Shown: positions 1-8,074, counted from the first letter of the stretch. The stretch: DNA of 37,101 nt from an uncultured Parabacteroides sp. (GCF_905196875.1 NZ_CAJJWO010000050.1:1-37101); one strand, 5' to 3'. Notes: a model not told the origin generated them from the sequence alone. Numbers and translations: made by a program.

Positions 1-818
1 CCCGCCAGCAAAACGACCAGTACGGCCGGCATCTGAATCAGGTTGATGAAGTATTTGTATGGCTGCATAAACACTTCCTGCGTCTCCGGATTGACCGCGA
101 AACCGTCCACCAACAGTAAACGTACGAGGAATATAAGGAAGAACACCAGGAATAAAGCAGTTTCCGGGATCAGACGTTTCCGGCAACGGCTTACTATATC
201 CTTATTATCGATGTTGTTGATGAAATAGAGCAAGGCTTGTACACGTGCCAGGAAGAATACAGCCAGTCCGAGGCACACGTTCCAGATCACAAAGGCGGCT
301 TCCAATCCGTGCAGCGAATTGTTCCAGGTGGAGATAACCGGCATGGCTATGTCCGTCATCTGTCCTTTATTGACAGAGAATTCGGCTCCGTTGAAGAAGG
401 TGGCAACAGCCGTACCCAAGAGGATCGGGCCTAATACACCGTTGATGATCAGGAATACCTGATAGGTCTTTTTCCCCAGTAAGTTTCCTTTCTTTGCCTG
501 ATATTCGTATGATACGGCCTGTATAACGAAACAAAGCAGGATCAGCATCCATACCCAGTAGGCACCGCCGAAGCTGGTGGAATAAAACAGGGGGAAGGAA
601 GCGAAGAACGCACCACCGAAAGTAACCAGTGTCGTAAAGGTGAACTCCCATTTACGTCCGGTCGAGTTAAGTAACATCTTTTGTTCCAATTCCGTTTTTC
701 CAATTGAGAAAAGCAACGACTGTCCTCCCTGAACGAAAAGCAGGAATACTAACAGTGCTCCCAGCAGGGAAACGAGGAACCACCAGTAATGCTGTAATAA
801 TATATATGTACTATCCAT
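1..818 (-). CDS. cydB: Cytochrome bd ubiquinol oxidase subunit II, partial (C-terminus beyond window edge)
   Basis: Second membrane subunit of the cytochrome bd quinol:O2 oxidoreductase, which lets Bacteroidales respire traces of oxygen and lowers oxygen around the cell. Reading the minus strand from the ATG at 816-818 gives an open frame to the window edge (about 272 codons) starting MDSTYILLQHYWWFLVSLLG. It contains several hydrophobic segments and the CydB-like stretches NSTGRKWEFTFTTLVTFGG and NNSLHGLEAAFVIWN. The start lies 11 nt after the cydA stop, so the two are co-transcribed. The C-terminal part, about a quarter to a third of the usual protein, is outside the window. There are no internal stops. 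The position next to cydA and the sequence make the identity secure. Confidence 0.93.
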   Translation of the reverse strand, partial: MDSTYILLQHYWWFLVSLLGALLVFLLFVQGGQSLLFSIGKTELEQKMLLNSTGRKWEFTFTTLVTFGGAFFASFPLFYSTSFGGAYWVWMLILLCFVIQAVSYEYQAKKGNLLGKKTYQVFLIINGVLGPILLGTAVATFFNGAEFSVNKGQMTDIAMPVISTWNNSLHGLEAAFVIWNVCLGLAVFFLARVQALLYFINNIDNKDIVSRCRKRLIPETALFLVFFLIFLVRLLLVDGFAVNPETQEVFMQPYKYFINLIQMPAVLVVLLA

Positions 819-829
819 GGTGTATATTT

Positions 830-2395
830 TTAGTTATCATTGTTAGTAGATACGGCAGGGCCTTTCTTGATCGCTTTCACCATGATCCCGACTTCTGCGA
901 TCAGTAAGATCGTAAAGAGGATCAGGAAGAGGAAGAATGTTGTCTGAACCGACGAGGTCGCCAGTTTCGAGATAGAGGCGCTGGTCGGCAATATGTCCTG
1001 TATCGCCCAGGGTTGGCGTCCCACTTCGGCAACCACCCATCCGGCTTGTCCGGCTATATATCCGAGTGGTATCGACCAGAGGCAAACCCATTGAAGCCAG
1101 CGGGTGTCTTTGAACTTATCTTTTTTGCTCCAGATAAGGGCGACGATAAAGAGCAGGATAAAGTATCCGCCCAGAATAACCATGATACGGAACGAGTAGA
1201 AGGTCATTCCTACATGAGGAACCAGTTCGCCCGGATCTTTGATATAACCGTAACCGAAATAGGGGAAGTTTTCATCGAGCGTTGCGCGGTATTGTTTGGC
1301 GGCAACCTCGTCTTTCTCTTTGATTGCTTTGCGGTAGTTGGCCAGTGACTGGATAGCCAGTTGGCCTTTGGCAATCTTCTCGGCTGCCGAAAGAGCAGGA
1401 GTACCGTCGGCTGTAGGATAACCTCCGTCGATCAGGTTGGTGATGCCCGGCACGTAGCCGTCCATTTTGCGTTCAGCCAGCAAAGACAGCATCTTCGGGA
1501 TCTGTATATTGAAGATGAATGGTTCTACATTATCATTATAGCTGGTCTTTTCCGGGTTCAACATCCCGATACCGACCAGGCCGATACCGTTTCCTCCTTC
1601 ATAAAGGCCTTCCATGGCGGCAAGTTTCATCGGTTGTTTCTGAGCTACCTGGTAAGCGGAACCGTCACCTGTCCAAAGGATCAACAGGGAAGCGACCAGG
1701 CCGAATATGGCTCCGATCTTGATACTTTCCAGTGCGAAACGGGTTTCCCGCTTTTTCAACAGATACCAGCTACTGATACCTATCACAAACAAAGCACCTA
1801 CGATCCAGCCCGATAAAACCGTGTGGAAGAATTTATTGATGGCAACCGGCGATAAGGCAACTGCCCAAAAGTCGAACATTTCGTTACGAACCGTGTCGGG
1901 GTTGAACTCCATACCCACCGGATACTGCATCCATGCATTGGCAATCAGAATCCAGAGAGCAGACAAAGTGGCGCCGATAATGGTCAGCCAGGTAGAAGCG
2001 AGGTGGAAGCGTTTGCTCACTTTATCCCAGCCGAAGAACATGACTGCGATAAACGTAGCTTCCATAAAGAAAGCAAGGATACCTTCGATAGCCAGTGGCG
2101 CTCCGAAAATATCACCGACAAACCAGCTGTAATTCGACCAGTTCGTCCCAAACTCAAATTCAAGGATAAGACCGGTGGCAACACCGATCGCGAAGTTAAT
2201 ACCGAACAGCTTCATCCAGAACTGAGCTGTTTTTTTCCAGAATTCGTCACCTGTTTTGTAATAAATGGTTTCCAGTATTGCCTGGATCACGCCAAGCCCT
2301 AAAGTAAGGGGTACAAAAAGCCAGTGATACATGGCCGTAAGAGCAAACTGAGCCCTCGACCAGTCAATCAAAGAAGTGTCAATGCTTGCGATCAT
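830..2395 (-). CDS. cydA: Cytochrome bd ubiquinol oxidase subunit I
   Basis: Haem-carrying and quinol-oxidising subunit of cytochrome bd oxidase in the inner membrane. The 521 residues match the usual length. The N-terminus SRAQFALTAMYHWLFVPLTLG carries the axial haem ligand His24. INKFFHTVLSG carries His191 and YSFRIMVILGG carries Met405, the equivalents of E. coli His19, His186 and Met393. The quinol-binding loop residues Lys257 and Glu262 (MKLAAMEG) are present, as is the signature GWVVAEVGRQPWAI. The segment between the Q-loop and Met405 has its own sequence but no long insertion. The gene is the second of three (DUF4492, cydA, cydB), 11 nt after the DUF4492 stop. No sign of damage. Confidence 0.97.
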   Translation of the reverse strand: MIASIDTSLIDWSRAQFALTAMYHWLFVPLTLGLGVIQAILETIYYKTGDEFWKKTAQFWMKLFGINFAIGVATGLILEFEFGTNWSNYSWFVGDIFGAPLAIEGILAFFMEATFIAVMFFGWDKVSKRFHLASTWLTIIGATLSALWILIANAWMQYPVGMEFNPDTVRNEMFDFWAVALSPVAINKFFHTVLSGWIVGALFVIGISSWYLLKKRETRFALESIKIGAIFGLVASLLILWTGDGSAYQVAQKQPMKLAAMEGLYEGGNGIGLVGIGMLNPEKTSYNDNVEPFIFNIQIPKMLSLLAERKMDGYVPGITNLIDGGYPTADGTPALSAAEKIAKGQLAIQSLANYRKAIKEKDEVAAKQYRATLDENFPYFGYGYIKDPGELVPHVGMTFYSFRIMVILGGYFILLFIVALIWSKKDKFKDTRWLQWVCLWSIPLGYIAGQAGWVVAEVGRQPWAIQDILPTSASISKLATSSVQTTFFLFLILFTILLIAEVGIMVKAIKKGPAVSTNNDN

Positions 2396-2406
2396 AACTA
2401 TATTAA

Positions 2407-2634
2407 TTAAGGAGTTATTGCCCGTTGGATCAATTCACCTGATACGTGTTCCTCTTTCTCGGAATCGTTGTCAAATTTTCCGAGGTAATTAGGAAAGAAA
2501 AACAGTTTTAATATAAAAAACATGATGAATAGTTTGACCAAAATAATCAGCCATAGTGTCTTACCCAGCTTCATTGATCGAAATCCTTCCAGGTAAAAAT
2601 GGTAAATTCGAATGAGTATTGGTTCCTTTTTCAT
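2407..2634 (-). CDS. DUF4492 small membrane protein, cytochrome bd-associated
   Basis: A 75-residue protein with a basic, aromatic N-terminus (IRIYHFYLEGFRSMKLGKTL), one long hydrophobic segment at about residues 25-48 and an acidic tail. This is the DUF4492 pattern, a family known to sit directly upstream of cydA in Bacteroidetes and Epsilonproteobacteria. It probably acts as an accessory subunit or assembly factor of cytochrome bd oxidase, analogous in position and size to CydX-type peptides, but that role is inferred from context. It is the first gene of the operon, with a short leader after the promoter at 2688-2717. Confidence 0.85.
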   Translation of the reverse strand: MKKEPILIRIYHFYLEGFRSMKLGKTLWLIILVKLFIMFFILKLFFFPNYLGKFDNDSEKEEHVSGELIQRAITP

Positions 2635-2677
2635 GTTTACGTCTTCATTTATATAACAGATATAAGGTAAATATGTT

Positions 2678-2701
2678 TTCTGTTAGACAAATATAACAGA
2701 A
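2678..2701. promoter_or_regulatory. Inverted-repeat operator candidate over the cyd promoter
   Basis: TTCTGTTA (2678-2685) and TAACAGAA (2694-2701) are perfect 8-bp inverted arms with an 8-bp spacer that covers most of the -7 box. The half-site TCTGTTA/TAACAGA also occurs at 2654-2660 and 2769-2775, so four copies fall within about 120 bp. The geometry suits a dimeric regulator acting on the oxidase operon. The regulator is unknown, and the arms do not match the FNR or Rex consensus. Confidence 0.5.
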
Positions 2702-2717
2702 AGGATGACTTTTCCAA
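2688..2717 (-). promoter_or_regulatory. Promoter of the DUF4492-cydAB operon
   Basis: On the minus strand a -7 box TATATTTG (plus positions 2688-2695) matches the Bacteroides TAnnTTTG consensus exactly. A TTG (plus 2715-2717) lies 19 nt upstream at the -33 position. The predicted start of transcription is near 2682, giving a leader of about 47 nt. The -7 box lies inside an inverted repeat, listed separately. Confidence 0.7.
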
Positions 2718-2749
2718 CCCCTAACTATATAGATAATATTTATGAAAAA

Positions 2750-2764
2750 ATAGACATTGTCTAT
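2750..2764. promoter_or_regulatory. 15-bp palindrome between divergent promoters
   Basis: ATAGACA-T-TGTCTAT is a perfect 7-bp-arm palindrome in the AT-rich region between the divergent cyd and Gfo/Idh promoters. It is a candidate regulator site. No terminator-like T-tract follows it. Confidence 0.35.
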
Positions 2765-2814
2765 AAGCTCTGTTAAAAAAAACTATTTTAAAAAAGAAAG
2801 CCGGATGTACAGGC

Positions 2815-2844
2815 TTGTTGTTCTTTTCGCATTGGTTATATTTG
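2815..2844 (+). promoter_or_regulatory. Promoter of the Gfo/Idh-DUF1080 operon
   Basis: TTG at 2815-2817, 19 nt, then TATATTTG at 2837-2844: a full Bacteroides-type -33/-7 promoter. Transcription would start near 2850, leaving a leader of about 70 nt before the ATG at 2923. Confidence 0.7.
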
Positions 2845-2922
2845 CGACAGTTTGTGTTTTTAAGACGTGACATTTTAATCGAAATATTATTATTAAGTGC
2901 TAATCTATAAAAAATTATTACT

Positions 2923-4413
2923 ATGTCAAACATCACTAGAAGATCATTTCTTCAAAGAGGCGCAGCAGCAGCTGCTGCTTTGACCATTGTCCCCGGTTCC
3001 GTTCTTGGAAAAAGTCATGGACATATCGCTCCGACAGATAAATTGAATATTGCAGGCGTTGGTATCGGCGGTATGGGTAATGCTAACCTGAAGAATGTTG
3101 AAAAAACAGAGAATATCGTAGCTCTGTGTGACGTGGATTGGAAGTATGCGAAACCGGTTTTCGACCGTCATCCGAATGCCAAGAAATATTGGGATTTCCG
3201 CAAGATGTATGATGAAGTGGGTAAGTCGATCGATGCTGTTATCTGTGCAACAGCCGACCATACGCATGCTATCGTTACTGCCGATGCAATTACGTTGGGT
3301 AAACACGTATATTGCCAGAAGCCGTTGACTCACTCTGTTTATGAATCTCGTCTGCTTACTAATCTGGCTAAAGAATATAATGTAGCAACACAGATGGGTA
3401 ACCAGGGTTCTTCAGATGAAGGTACTGATTTGGTTTGCGAATGGATCTGGAATGGTGAGATCGGCGAAGTGACAAAGGTGGAATGCGCTACCGACCGTCC
3501 TATCTGGCCACAGGGACTGAATGCTCCTGAAAAAGTGGATAAGATTCCTTCTACATTGAATTGGGACTTGTTCTCTGGTCCGGCACAGGTTCGTGCTTAC
3601 AATAAAATTTATCACCCATGGAACTGGCGCGGATGGTGGGCTTATGGTACAGGTGCATTAGGTGATATGGCTTGCCATATTATGCATCAGCCGTTTAAAG
3701 CTTTGAAGCTGGGTTATCCTACAAAGGTTCAGGGATCTTCCACGCTGTTATTACAGGATTGCGCTCCTAATGCACAGCATGTAAAACTGACATTCCCGGC
3801 TCGCGACAATATGCCTAAACTGGCTTTGCCGGAAGTTGAAATCCATTGGTATGACGGTGGTATGATGCCGGATCGTCCTGCTGGTTTCCCTGAAGGAAAA
3901 CAATTGATGGGTCCTGGTGGAGGTCTGTGTATTTTCCACGGTACAAAAGATACGCTGATTTGCGGTTGCTATGGTCAGCAGCCTTGGTTGTTGTCAGGAC
4001 GTGTTCCTGCTGCTGCTCCTAAAGTTTGCCGTCGTGTTCCGAATGCAATGAGCGGTGGTCATGAAATGGATTGGGTTCGCGCTTGTAAAGAAGATGCTTC
4101 CAGCCGTGTGAAGACTAAATCTGATTTCTCAGAAGCAGGTCCGTTCAACGAAATGGTTGTGATGGGTGTCTTGGCTGTTCGTTTGCAGAACTTGAACAAA
4201 GAGTTGCTCTGGGATGGTCCTAATATGCAGTTCACAAACATCAAGGATGATGAAATGATTAAGATTTTGATTAAGGATGACTTTAAGATTGTTGATGGTG
4301 ACCCGAAATTCAACAAGATCTGGACTGATCCTATCAATGCTAAACAGTTTGCAAACGAACTGATCAAGCACAATTATCGTAGTGGTTGGAAATTGCCAGA
4401 TATGCCTAGATAA
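2923..4413 (+). CDS. Tat-exported Gfo/Idh/MocA family oxidoreductase
   Basis: Predicted NAD(P)-dependent sugar dehydrogenase acting outside the cytoplasm. The N-terminus has a twin-arginine signal (TRRSFLQ, residues 5-11) and an Ala-rich hydrophobic stretch, consistent with export of a folded, cofactor-loaded enzyme. A Rossmann motif GVGIGGMG begins at about residue 45. CQKP (131-134) replaces the usual EKP, keeping the catalytic Lys133. GDMACH (Asp248, His252) fits the family's active-site helix. Length is 496 residues. The next gene, 21 nt downstream, is a DUF1080 lipoprotein. That pairing is typical of pathways that oxidise a glycoside at C3 and then break the 3-keto product. The actual substrate cannot be read from the sequence. 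Confidence 0.88.
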   Translation: MSNITRRSFLQRGAAAAAALTIVPGSVLGKSHGHIAPTDKLNIAGVGIGGMGNANLKNVEKTENIVALCDVDWKYAKPVFDRHPNAKKYWDFRKMYDEVGKSIDAVICATADHTHAIVTADAITLGKHVYCQKPLTHSVYESRLLTNLAKEYNVATQMGNQGSSDEGTDLVCEWIWNGEIGEVTKVECATDRPIWPQGLNAPEKVDKIPSTLNWDLFSGPAQVRAYNKIYHPWNWRGWWAYGTGALGDMACHIMHQPFKALKLGYPTKVQGSSTLLLQDCAPNAQHVKLTFPARDNMPKLALPEVEIHWYDGGMMPDRPAGFPEGKQLMGPGGGLCIFHGTKDTLICGCYGQQPWLLSGRVPAAAPKVCRRVPNAMSGGHEMDWVRACKEDASSRVKTKSDFSEAGPFNEMVVMGVLAVRLQNLNKELLWDGPNMQFTNIKDDEMIKILIKDDFKIVDGDPKFNKIWTDPINAKQFANELIKHNYRSGWKLPDMPR

Positions 4414-4434
4414 CAGTTTTAAACTTACATAAAA

Positions 4435-5289
4435 ATGAAGAAGTCAGTATTATTTGCAAGTGCCGCGCTGATGATGTGTTATTTCACATCTTGTGGCGGT
4501 GGAAAGAAAACAGAAGACGCTGCTGCCGATGCAACAGCTGAAACAAAAACAGAAGCAGCTGTGCCTGAATACACATTATTGGATTTACCGACTGTAGATT
4601 TATCTACATTCCCGAAAGATGCCGACGGTTGGGTTACTATGTTTGATGGTAAAACACTGAATGGCTGGAGAGGATATGACCGCGAAGATGTTCCTAATGC
4701 TTGGGAAGTAAACGACGGTGCAATCCATATTAAAGGTTCCGGTGCCGGTGAAGCTGGTGCAAAAGACGGTGGTGACCTGGTTTTTGCTCACAAGTTCAAA
4801 AACTTCGAATTGGAATGGGAATGGAAAGTGGCTAAAGGTGCCAACTCTGGTGTATTTATCCTGATCCAAGAAGTAGAAGGCCAGCCTTCTTATATCTCTT
4901 CTCCTGAATATCAGATCCTGGACAATGCAAACCATCCGGATGCTAAGTTAGGTAAAGACGGTAACCGTATGTCTGCTTCCTTGTATGATATGATTCCTGC
5001 TAAACCGCAGAACTCTAAACCGTTCGGCGAATGGAACAAATCAAAGATCATGTGTTACAAAGGTACAGTTGTTCATTATCAGAACGACGAACCGGTTGTT
5101 GAATATCATTTGTGGACTCAGCAGTGGAAAGAAATGCTGGATGCAAGTAAGTTCAGCAAAGACAAATGGCCGTTGGCTTACGAACTGCTGTTGAACTGTG
5201 GTGGACCTAACAAAGAAGGTTTCATCGGTCTGCAAGATCATGGCGACGACGTTTGGTATCGTAACATCAAGATTAAAGTATTGGACTAA
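4435..5289 (+). CDS. DUF1080 lipoprotein, 3-keto-disaccharide hydrolase-like
   Basis: A 284-residue lipoprotein. The signal peptide ends in FTSC with Cys20, followed by GGGKKTED and an acidic/Ala-rich linker to about residue 50. The rest is one DUF1080 domain, a concanavalin-like fold now called 3-keto-disaccharide hydrolase: it opens WVTMFDGKTLNGWRG and ends GFIGLQDHGDDVWYRNIKIK, both typical. It probably removes the aglycone or second sugar from a 3-keto-glycoside made by the upstream Tat-exported oxidoreductase, in the periplasm or at the outer membrane. The genes are 21 nt apart and share a promoter and a terminator. No SusC/SusD or glycoside hydrolase genes are adjacent. Confidence 0.85.
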   Translation: MKKSVLFASAALMMCYFTSCGGGKKTEDAAADATAETKTEAAVPEYTLLDLPTVDLSTFPKDADGWVTMFDGKTLNGWRGYDREDVPNAWEVNDGAIHIKGSGAGEAGAKDGGDLVFAHKFKNFELEWEWKVAKGANSGVFILIQEVEGQPSYISSPEYQILDNANHPDAKLGKDGNRMSASLYDMIPAKPQNSKPFGEWNKSKIMCYKGTVVHYQNDEPVVEYHLWTQQWKEMLDASKFSKDKWPLAYELLLNCGGPNKEGFIGLQDHGDDVWYRNIKIKVLD

Positions 5290-5321
5290 TTTCGTAATCT
5301 ACTGATAACTAACTTATTAAT

Positions 5322-5361
5322 ACCCGGAATCGGCAATATGTCCGACTCCGGGTATTTTTTT
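5322..5361 (+). terminator. Rho-independent terminator after the DUF1080 gene
   Basis: ACCCGGAATCGG (5322-5333) pairs with CCGACTCCGGGT (5342-5353) with one mismatch over 12 bp, 8-nt loop, followed by a run of T to 5361. Confidence 0.88.
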
Positions 5362-5453
5362 CAAAAAAAGTTTCTTTATCTTGTAACCTTTCCTCCGGAG
5401 TGTTAGTCTTATCTGTAAACGAAACAATTAGAAACATTTTAAATATTGAAATT

Positions 5454-5828
5454 ATGGAAGAATGGTTAATTCCTTTGGTTGCGATTATTTGTGCGGTGGG
5501 TCTGCCTGTACTGTTACTTATGATACTTGTCATCAGAACAACCCGGACAAAGCATGAAGAGCGTATGGCTATGATCGAGAAAGGTATAGTGTTGGAAGAG
5601 CCTGAGAGAAAGACGAATAAGTTCAATGCCCTTCGCAACGGTTTACTGATGATCGGGTTGGCATTGGGTGCTACGGCCGGTATCTTTTTCGACAGTAGCT
5701 TGTCTGCTGCTTCAAATGACTGGGAAGGTTTTTCTGTCGTTATTTTCACTGTTTTGGGTGGCGGTATAGCTTATCTGATCTACTTCTTCATTGTCCTGAA
5801 GATGATGGAAAAGGAAAAAGAACAATAA
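5454..5828 (+). CDS. DUF6249-type small membrane protein
   Basis: A 124-residue protein with an N-terminal membrane helix (residues 4-27), a charged middle containing HEERMAMIEKGIVLEE, and two more hydrophobic segments at about 60-80 and 92-115. The HEERMAMIEKGI pattern is typical of DUF6249 proteins, which in Bacteroidetes commonly precede an ECF sigma-factor gene, as here (10 nt gap). The ATG at 5454 is chosen over the in-frame GTG at 5400 because the family pattern starts at MEEWLIPL. The function is unknown; context suggests a partner in the same envelope-stress circuit. Confidence 0.75.
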   Translation: MEEWLIPLVAIICAVGLPVLLLMILVIRTTRTKHEERMAMIEKGIVLEEPERKTNKFNALRNGLLMIGLALGATAGIFFDSSLSAASNDWEGFSVVIFTVLGGGIAYLIYFFIVLKMMEKEKEQ

Positions 5829-5838
5829 AACAGGATTG

Positions 5839-6402
5839 ATGGACGAACAAAAGTGGATAAAAAGCATTTTGGCAGGGGATACTCAAAGTTTCTCCTGCCT
5901 TGTCGCGAAGTACCAGCAGATGGCATTCAATATTGCTTTCCGCATACTGGAAAATCGCGAGGAGGCAGAAGAAGTCGTGCAGGATGCTTTTGTGAAGATG
6001 TATCGTGCCCTTCCATCTTTCCAGTTCGGCAGTAAGTTCTCCACTTGGTTTTACAAGATTGTCTATAATACCGCTATTACGGCACATAGGAAACAATCCA
6101 TATTTGAAAGTTACGACGACGCTATTGCTACCGATCTTACAACGAACGAGGTGGATAGTGCGACCGCTATTCTGGAACGGGAAGACCGGAAGGAGATAAT
6201 TGCCCGTGTATTGAAGAAGCTTCCGGCCGACGAAAGCCTGTTGCTTAATCTCTTTTACCTGGAAGAATGTTCCATTGCTGACATCAGTCAGATTACGGAA
6301 CTGACGCCTTCCAATATTAAAGTGAAACTGTTTCGCGGACGTAAGCATTTCTACGAAACATTGCAGTTCATGATGAAGAAAGAAACAGTAAGTGTATTAT
6401 GA
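5839..6402 (+). CDS. ECF-type RNA polymerase sigma factor
   Basis: A 187-residue sigma-70 family protein of the extracytoplasmic-function class. Region 2 is visible as AFRILENREEAEEVVQDAFVK, followed by the SKFSTWFYKIVYN segment. Region 4 is seen as LPADESLLLNLFYLEECSIADISQITELTPSNIKVKLFRGR, a helix-turn-helix. Start at ATG 5839; a TTG one codon upstream is less likely. The last codon overlaps the ATG of the next gene as ATGA, so sigma and downstream membrane protein are translationally coupled, as is usual for sigma/anti-sigma pairs. Confidence 0.92.
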   Translation: MDEQKWIKSILAGDTQSFSCLVAKYQQMAFNIAFRILENREEAEEVVQDAFVKMYRALPSFQFGSKFSTWFYKIVYNTAITAHRKQSIFESYDDAIATDLTTNEVDSATAILEREDRKEIIARVLKKLPADESLLLNLFYLEECSIADISQITELTPSNIKVKLFRGRKHFYETLQFMMKKETVSVL

Positions 6403-6773
6403 AAACATCGGATAAAGATATAAATCGTTTGACGAGAAACCTGTTGAAAGAAGGAATGACAGAGTCGTCTCCGGACCTGAGCCGATTGATTATGGATCGT
6501 ATCATGCAGGAAGCCCCGCTGGAAGTTCCGGAAGTGAAGAAAGCAAAGATGAAATCGGGAATGCCGCCTTTTATGATTATTGGTATAATCGTTGTATATC
6601 TGGTTGCCTTTGCCGGGCTGTTGATGCTTTTGGGTCAGCAGTCCACAGGAAACGTTAGCCATATACTGGACAGCATAAAAGACAAATTACCGTTTATCCT
6701 GACGGTTGCCGCCATTGCTGGATCGTTGATATTTTATTCGACATTGGATAAAGTGTTGGCATTGCGGTTTTGA
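6399..6773 (+). CDS. Small two-helix membrane protein, probable anti-sigma partner
   Basis: A 124-residue protein with a cytoplasmic-looking charged N-terminus of about 50 residues (DINRLTRNLLKEG...SRLIMDRIMQEA) and two hydrophobic segments at about 54-77 and 97-117. No zinc-binding HxxxCxxC anti-sigma motif is present. It overlaps the sigma gene by 4 bp (ATGA), the classic arrangement for an anti-sigma factor that holds its sigma at the membrane. That role is inferred from arrangement and topology only. Confidence 0.65.
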   Translation: MKTSDKDINRLTRNLLKEGMTESSPDLSRLIMDRIMQEAPLEVPEVKKAKMKSGMPPFMIIGIIVVYLVAFAGLLMLLGQQSTGNVSHILDSIKDKLPFILTVAAIAGSLIFYSTLDKVLALRF

Positions 6774-6813
6774 TATTGTTTTTTGATTGGTTCAATTATT
6801 GTCAGATTTGAAT

Positions 6814-6974
6814 GTTACTTTTCTCTTGAAAGAAAAGTAACCAAAAGTTCAAGGCTACACCGGCTTCGCTGCTACGGTGAAAGACTTCGCTGTCGTCTGC
6901 GAATGTAGGATGCGGAGTAGCGAGACAGGTGCAGCCTTGATCTTTTGACTACTTTTGGATCAAGCCAAAAGTAG
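6814..6974. repeat. Structured inverted-repeat element between convergent operons
   Basis: Outer hairpins flank a long imperfect inverted repeat. The left hairpin pairs 6814-6824 with 6831-6841 (11 bp, perfect). The right pairs 6949-6958 with 6965-6974 (10 bp, perfect). The main arms 6833-6861 and 6928-6956 match at 25 of 29 positions. The inner part (6862-6927) is GC-richer and contains CTTCGCTG twice. It separates the stop of the plus-strand operon from the stop of the minus-strand operon, so it may serve as a two-way terminator. It looks like a dispersed intergenic repeat; whether it recurs elsewhere needs a genome search. Confidence 0.75.
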
Positions 6975-6986
6975 GTTCAATATTTT

Positions 6987-8066
6987 CTATTTTAACGCTT
7001 TCACATTTATATTGCTATAATTATTCCCGTCAAAATAGATTGTTCCTTTCTTGCCTCCATTGATTTCGTAGTAATGGTTTACTTTATCCTCTGTCGATTT
7101 GTTGGTGACATTGAATCCGCTTACATTGTGGTTGCTATATTTCATATTCTCTGCGGCAACCTTGAAGGAGGCGCCGGAAGGTATGCTCAGGTTCAGATTA
7201 CCGTAGCGGGCATCCACTTTCACCTGTTTGAAGTTGGCTGATAGCTCCCTGACTGTCAGAGTGCTGTAAGCCAGTTCGCCGACCAGCAACTCACCGTTTA
7301 TAGCTCCGAAGGAAACTTCGCTATACTTAATATCCATCTGTGCCTTGTCGGCGCTCTCTATTTTCAGGTTGCCATATTTGTTCTCGACATTGATCTGCGT
7401 GCACTTCTTGACATTCATATTCGAATACTTGTTCTCCGCATTGATGAGCTTCGCATTGCCGATCGAAACATTTCCGCAGTAACCAAGATCAAGGCCGACA
7501 TTCACTACATTATTAATATCTACATTGCCGTATTTAGCTTCCACGTGTAAATGTTCCGTGAAGCTTCCGGCATTCAGGTTACCGTATTTCACCTGTATCG
7601 TGCTTCTGCCCTCGTTGTTGTCCGGCAGGTTGATATTTCCATATTTCTGAGACAGGTTGATTGCCAGTTTAGAGGGAATGCTGATATAATAATTGATTGT
7701 GAAACGCTCGTTGCTATTGTTGTTCCATCTCTGCTCTTTAAGAGAGGTGATGCCGGAAACAGTATTCCCGCTTTTCTTCAGTTCGATCTGTACGCGATCC
7801 AAAGTAGCCTGTGCAGCCTCTTCAGTTTCCGCTTTTGCCTCTATTTCGACGCGGATAAGTGCTTCGTTTTTATTCCAGTGAGTTACGGTGGTGTTGCCGT
7901 AGCGGTTGTCGATCAATAGCTGGTCGCTCAAACTGACGCTGAATGACTGGCTGTACTCTTTCTTCTTAATCCTTTCCGGTTTCCCGGCCCAGCTGTAAAC
8001 GGTGCTGATGATAAGCAATATGGCCAGAAGTAAAATTGAACGGCTTTTTGTTTGTTTTGTATTCAT
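6987..8066 (-). CDS. Exported KYGN-repeat protein, DUF4097 / adhesin-head-like
   Basis: A 359-residue protein with a signal peptide (LLLAILLIISTVYSWA, cleavage near residue 27). The body is built from about a dozen short repeats with the core [KR]Y[GS]N plus two or three hydrophobic residues (RYGNTTV, KYGNINL, KYGNLNA, KYGNVDI, KYSNMNV, KYGNLKI, RYGNLNL, KYSNHNV, NYSNINV). This is expected for a right-handed beta-helix of the DUF4097/GIN-domain type. It is third in the operon after an ECF sigma and its probable anti-sigma. It is therefore likely an envelope or sensing output of that circuit; no enzymatic motif is seen. Confidence 0.75.
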   Translation of the reverse strand: MNTKQTKSRSILLLAILLIISTVYSWAGKPERIKKKEYSQSFSVSLSDQLLIDNRYGNTTVTHWNKNEALIRVEIEAKAETEEAAQATLDRVQIELKKSGNTVSGITSLKEQRWNNNSNERFTINYYISIPSKLAINLSQKYGNINLPDNNEGRSTIQVKYGNLNAGSFTEHLHVEAKYGNVDINNVVNVGLDLGYCGNVSIGNAKLINAENKYSNMNVKKCTQINVENKYGNLKIESADKAQMDIKYSEVSFGAINGELLVGELAYSTLTVRELSANFKQVKVDARYGNLNLSIPSGASFKVAAENMKYSNHNVSGFNVTNKSTEDKVNHYYEINGGKKGTIYFDGNNYSNINVKALK

Positions 8067-8074
8067 GATGTATC

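Noticed and set aside
2721..2936. A 71-codon minus-strand frame between the cyd operon and the Gfo/Idh gene
   Set aside because: It covers both the divergent promoter region and the start of the Gfo/Idh gene, and the peptide is low-complexity.
5400..5453. Earlier GTG start for the DUF6249 protein
   Set aside because: The added residues do not match the family start; the ATG at 5454 does.
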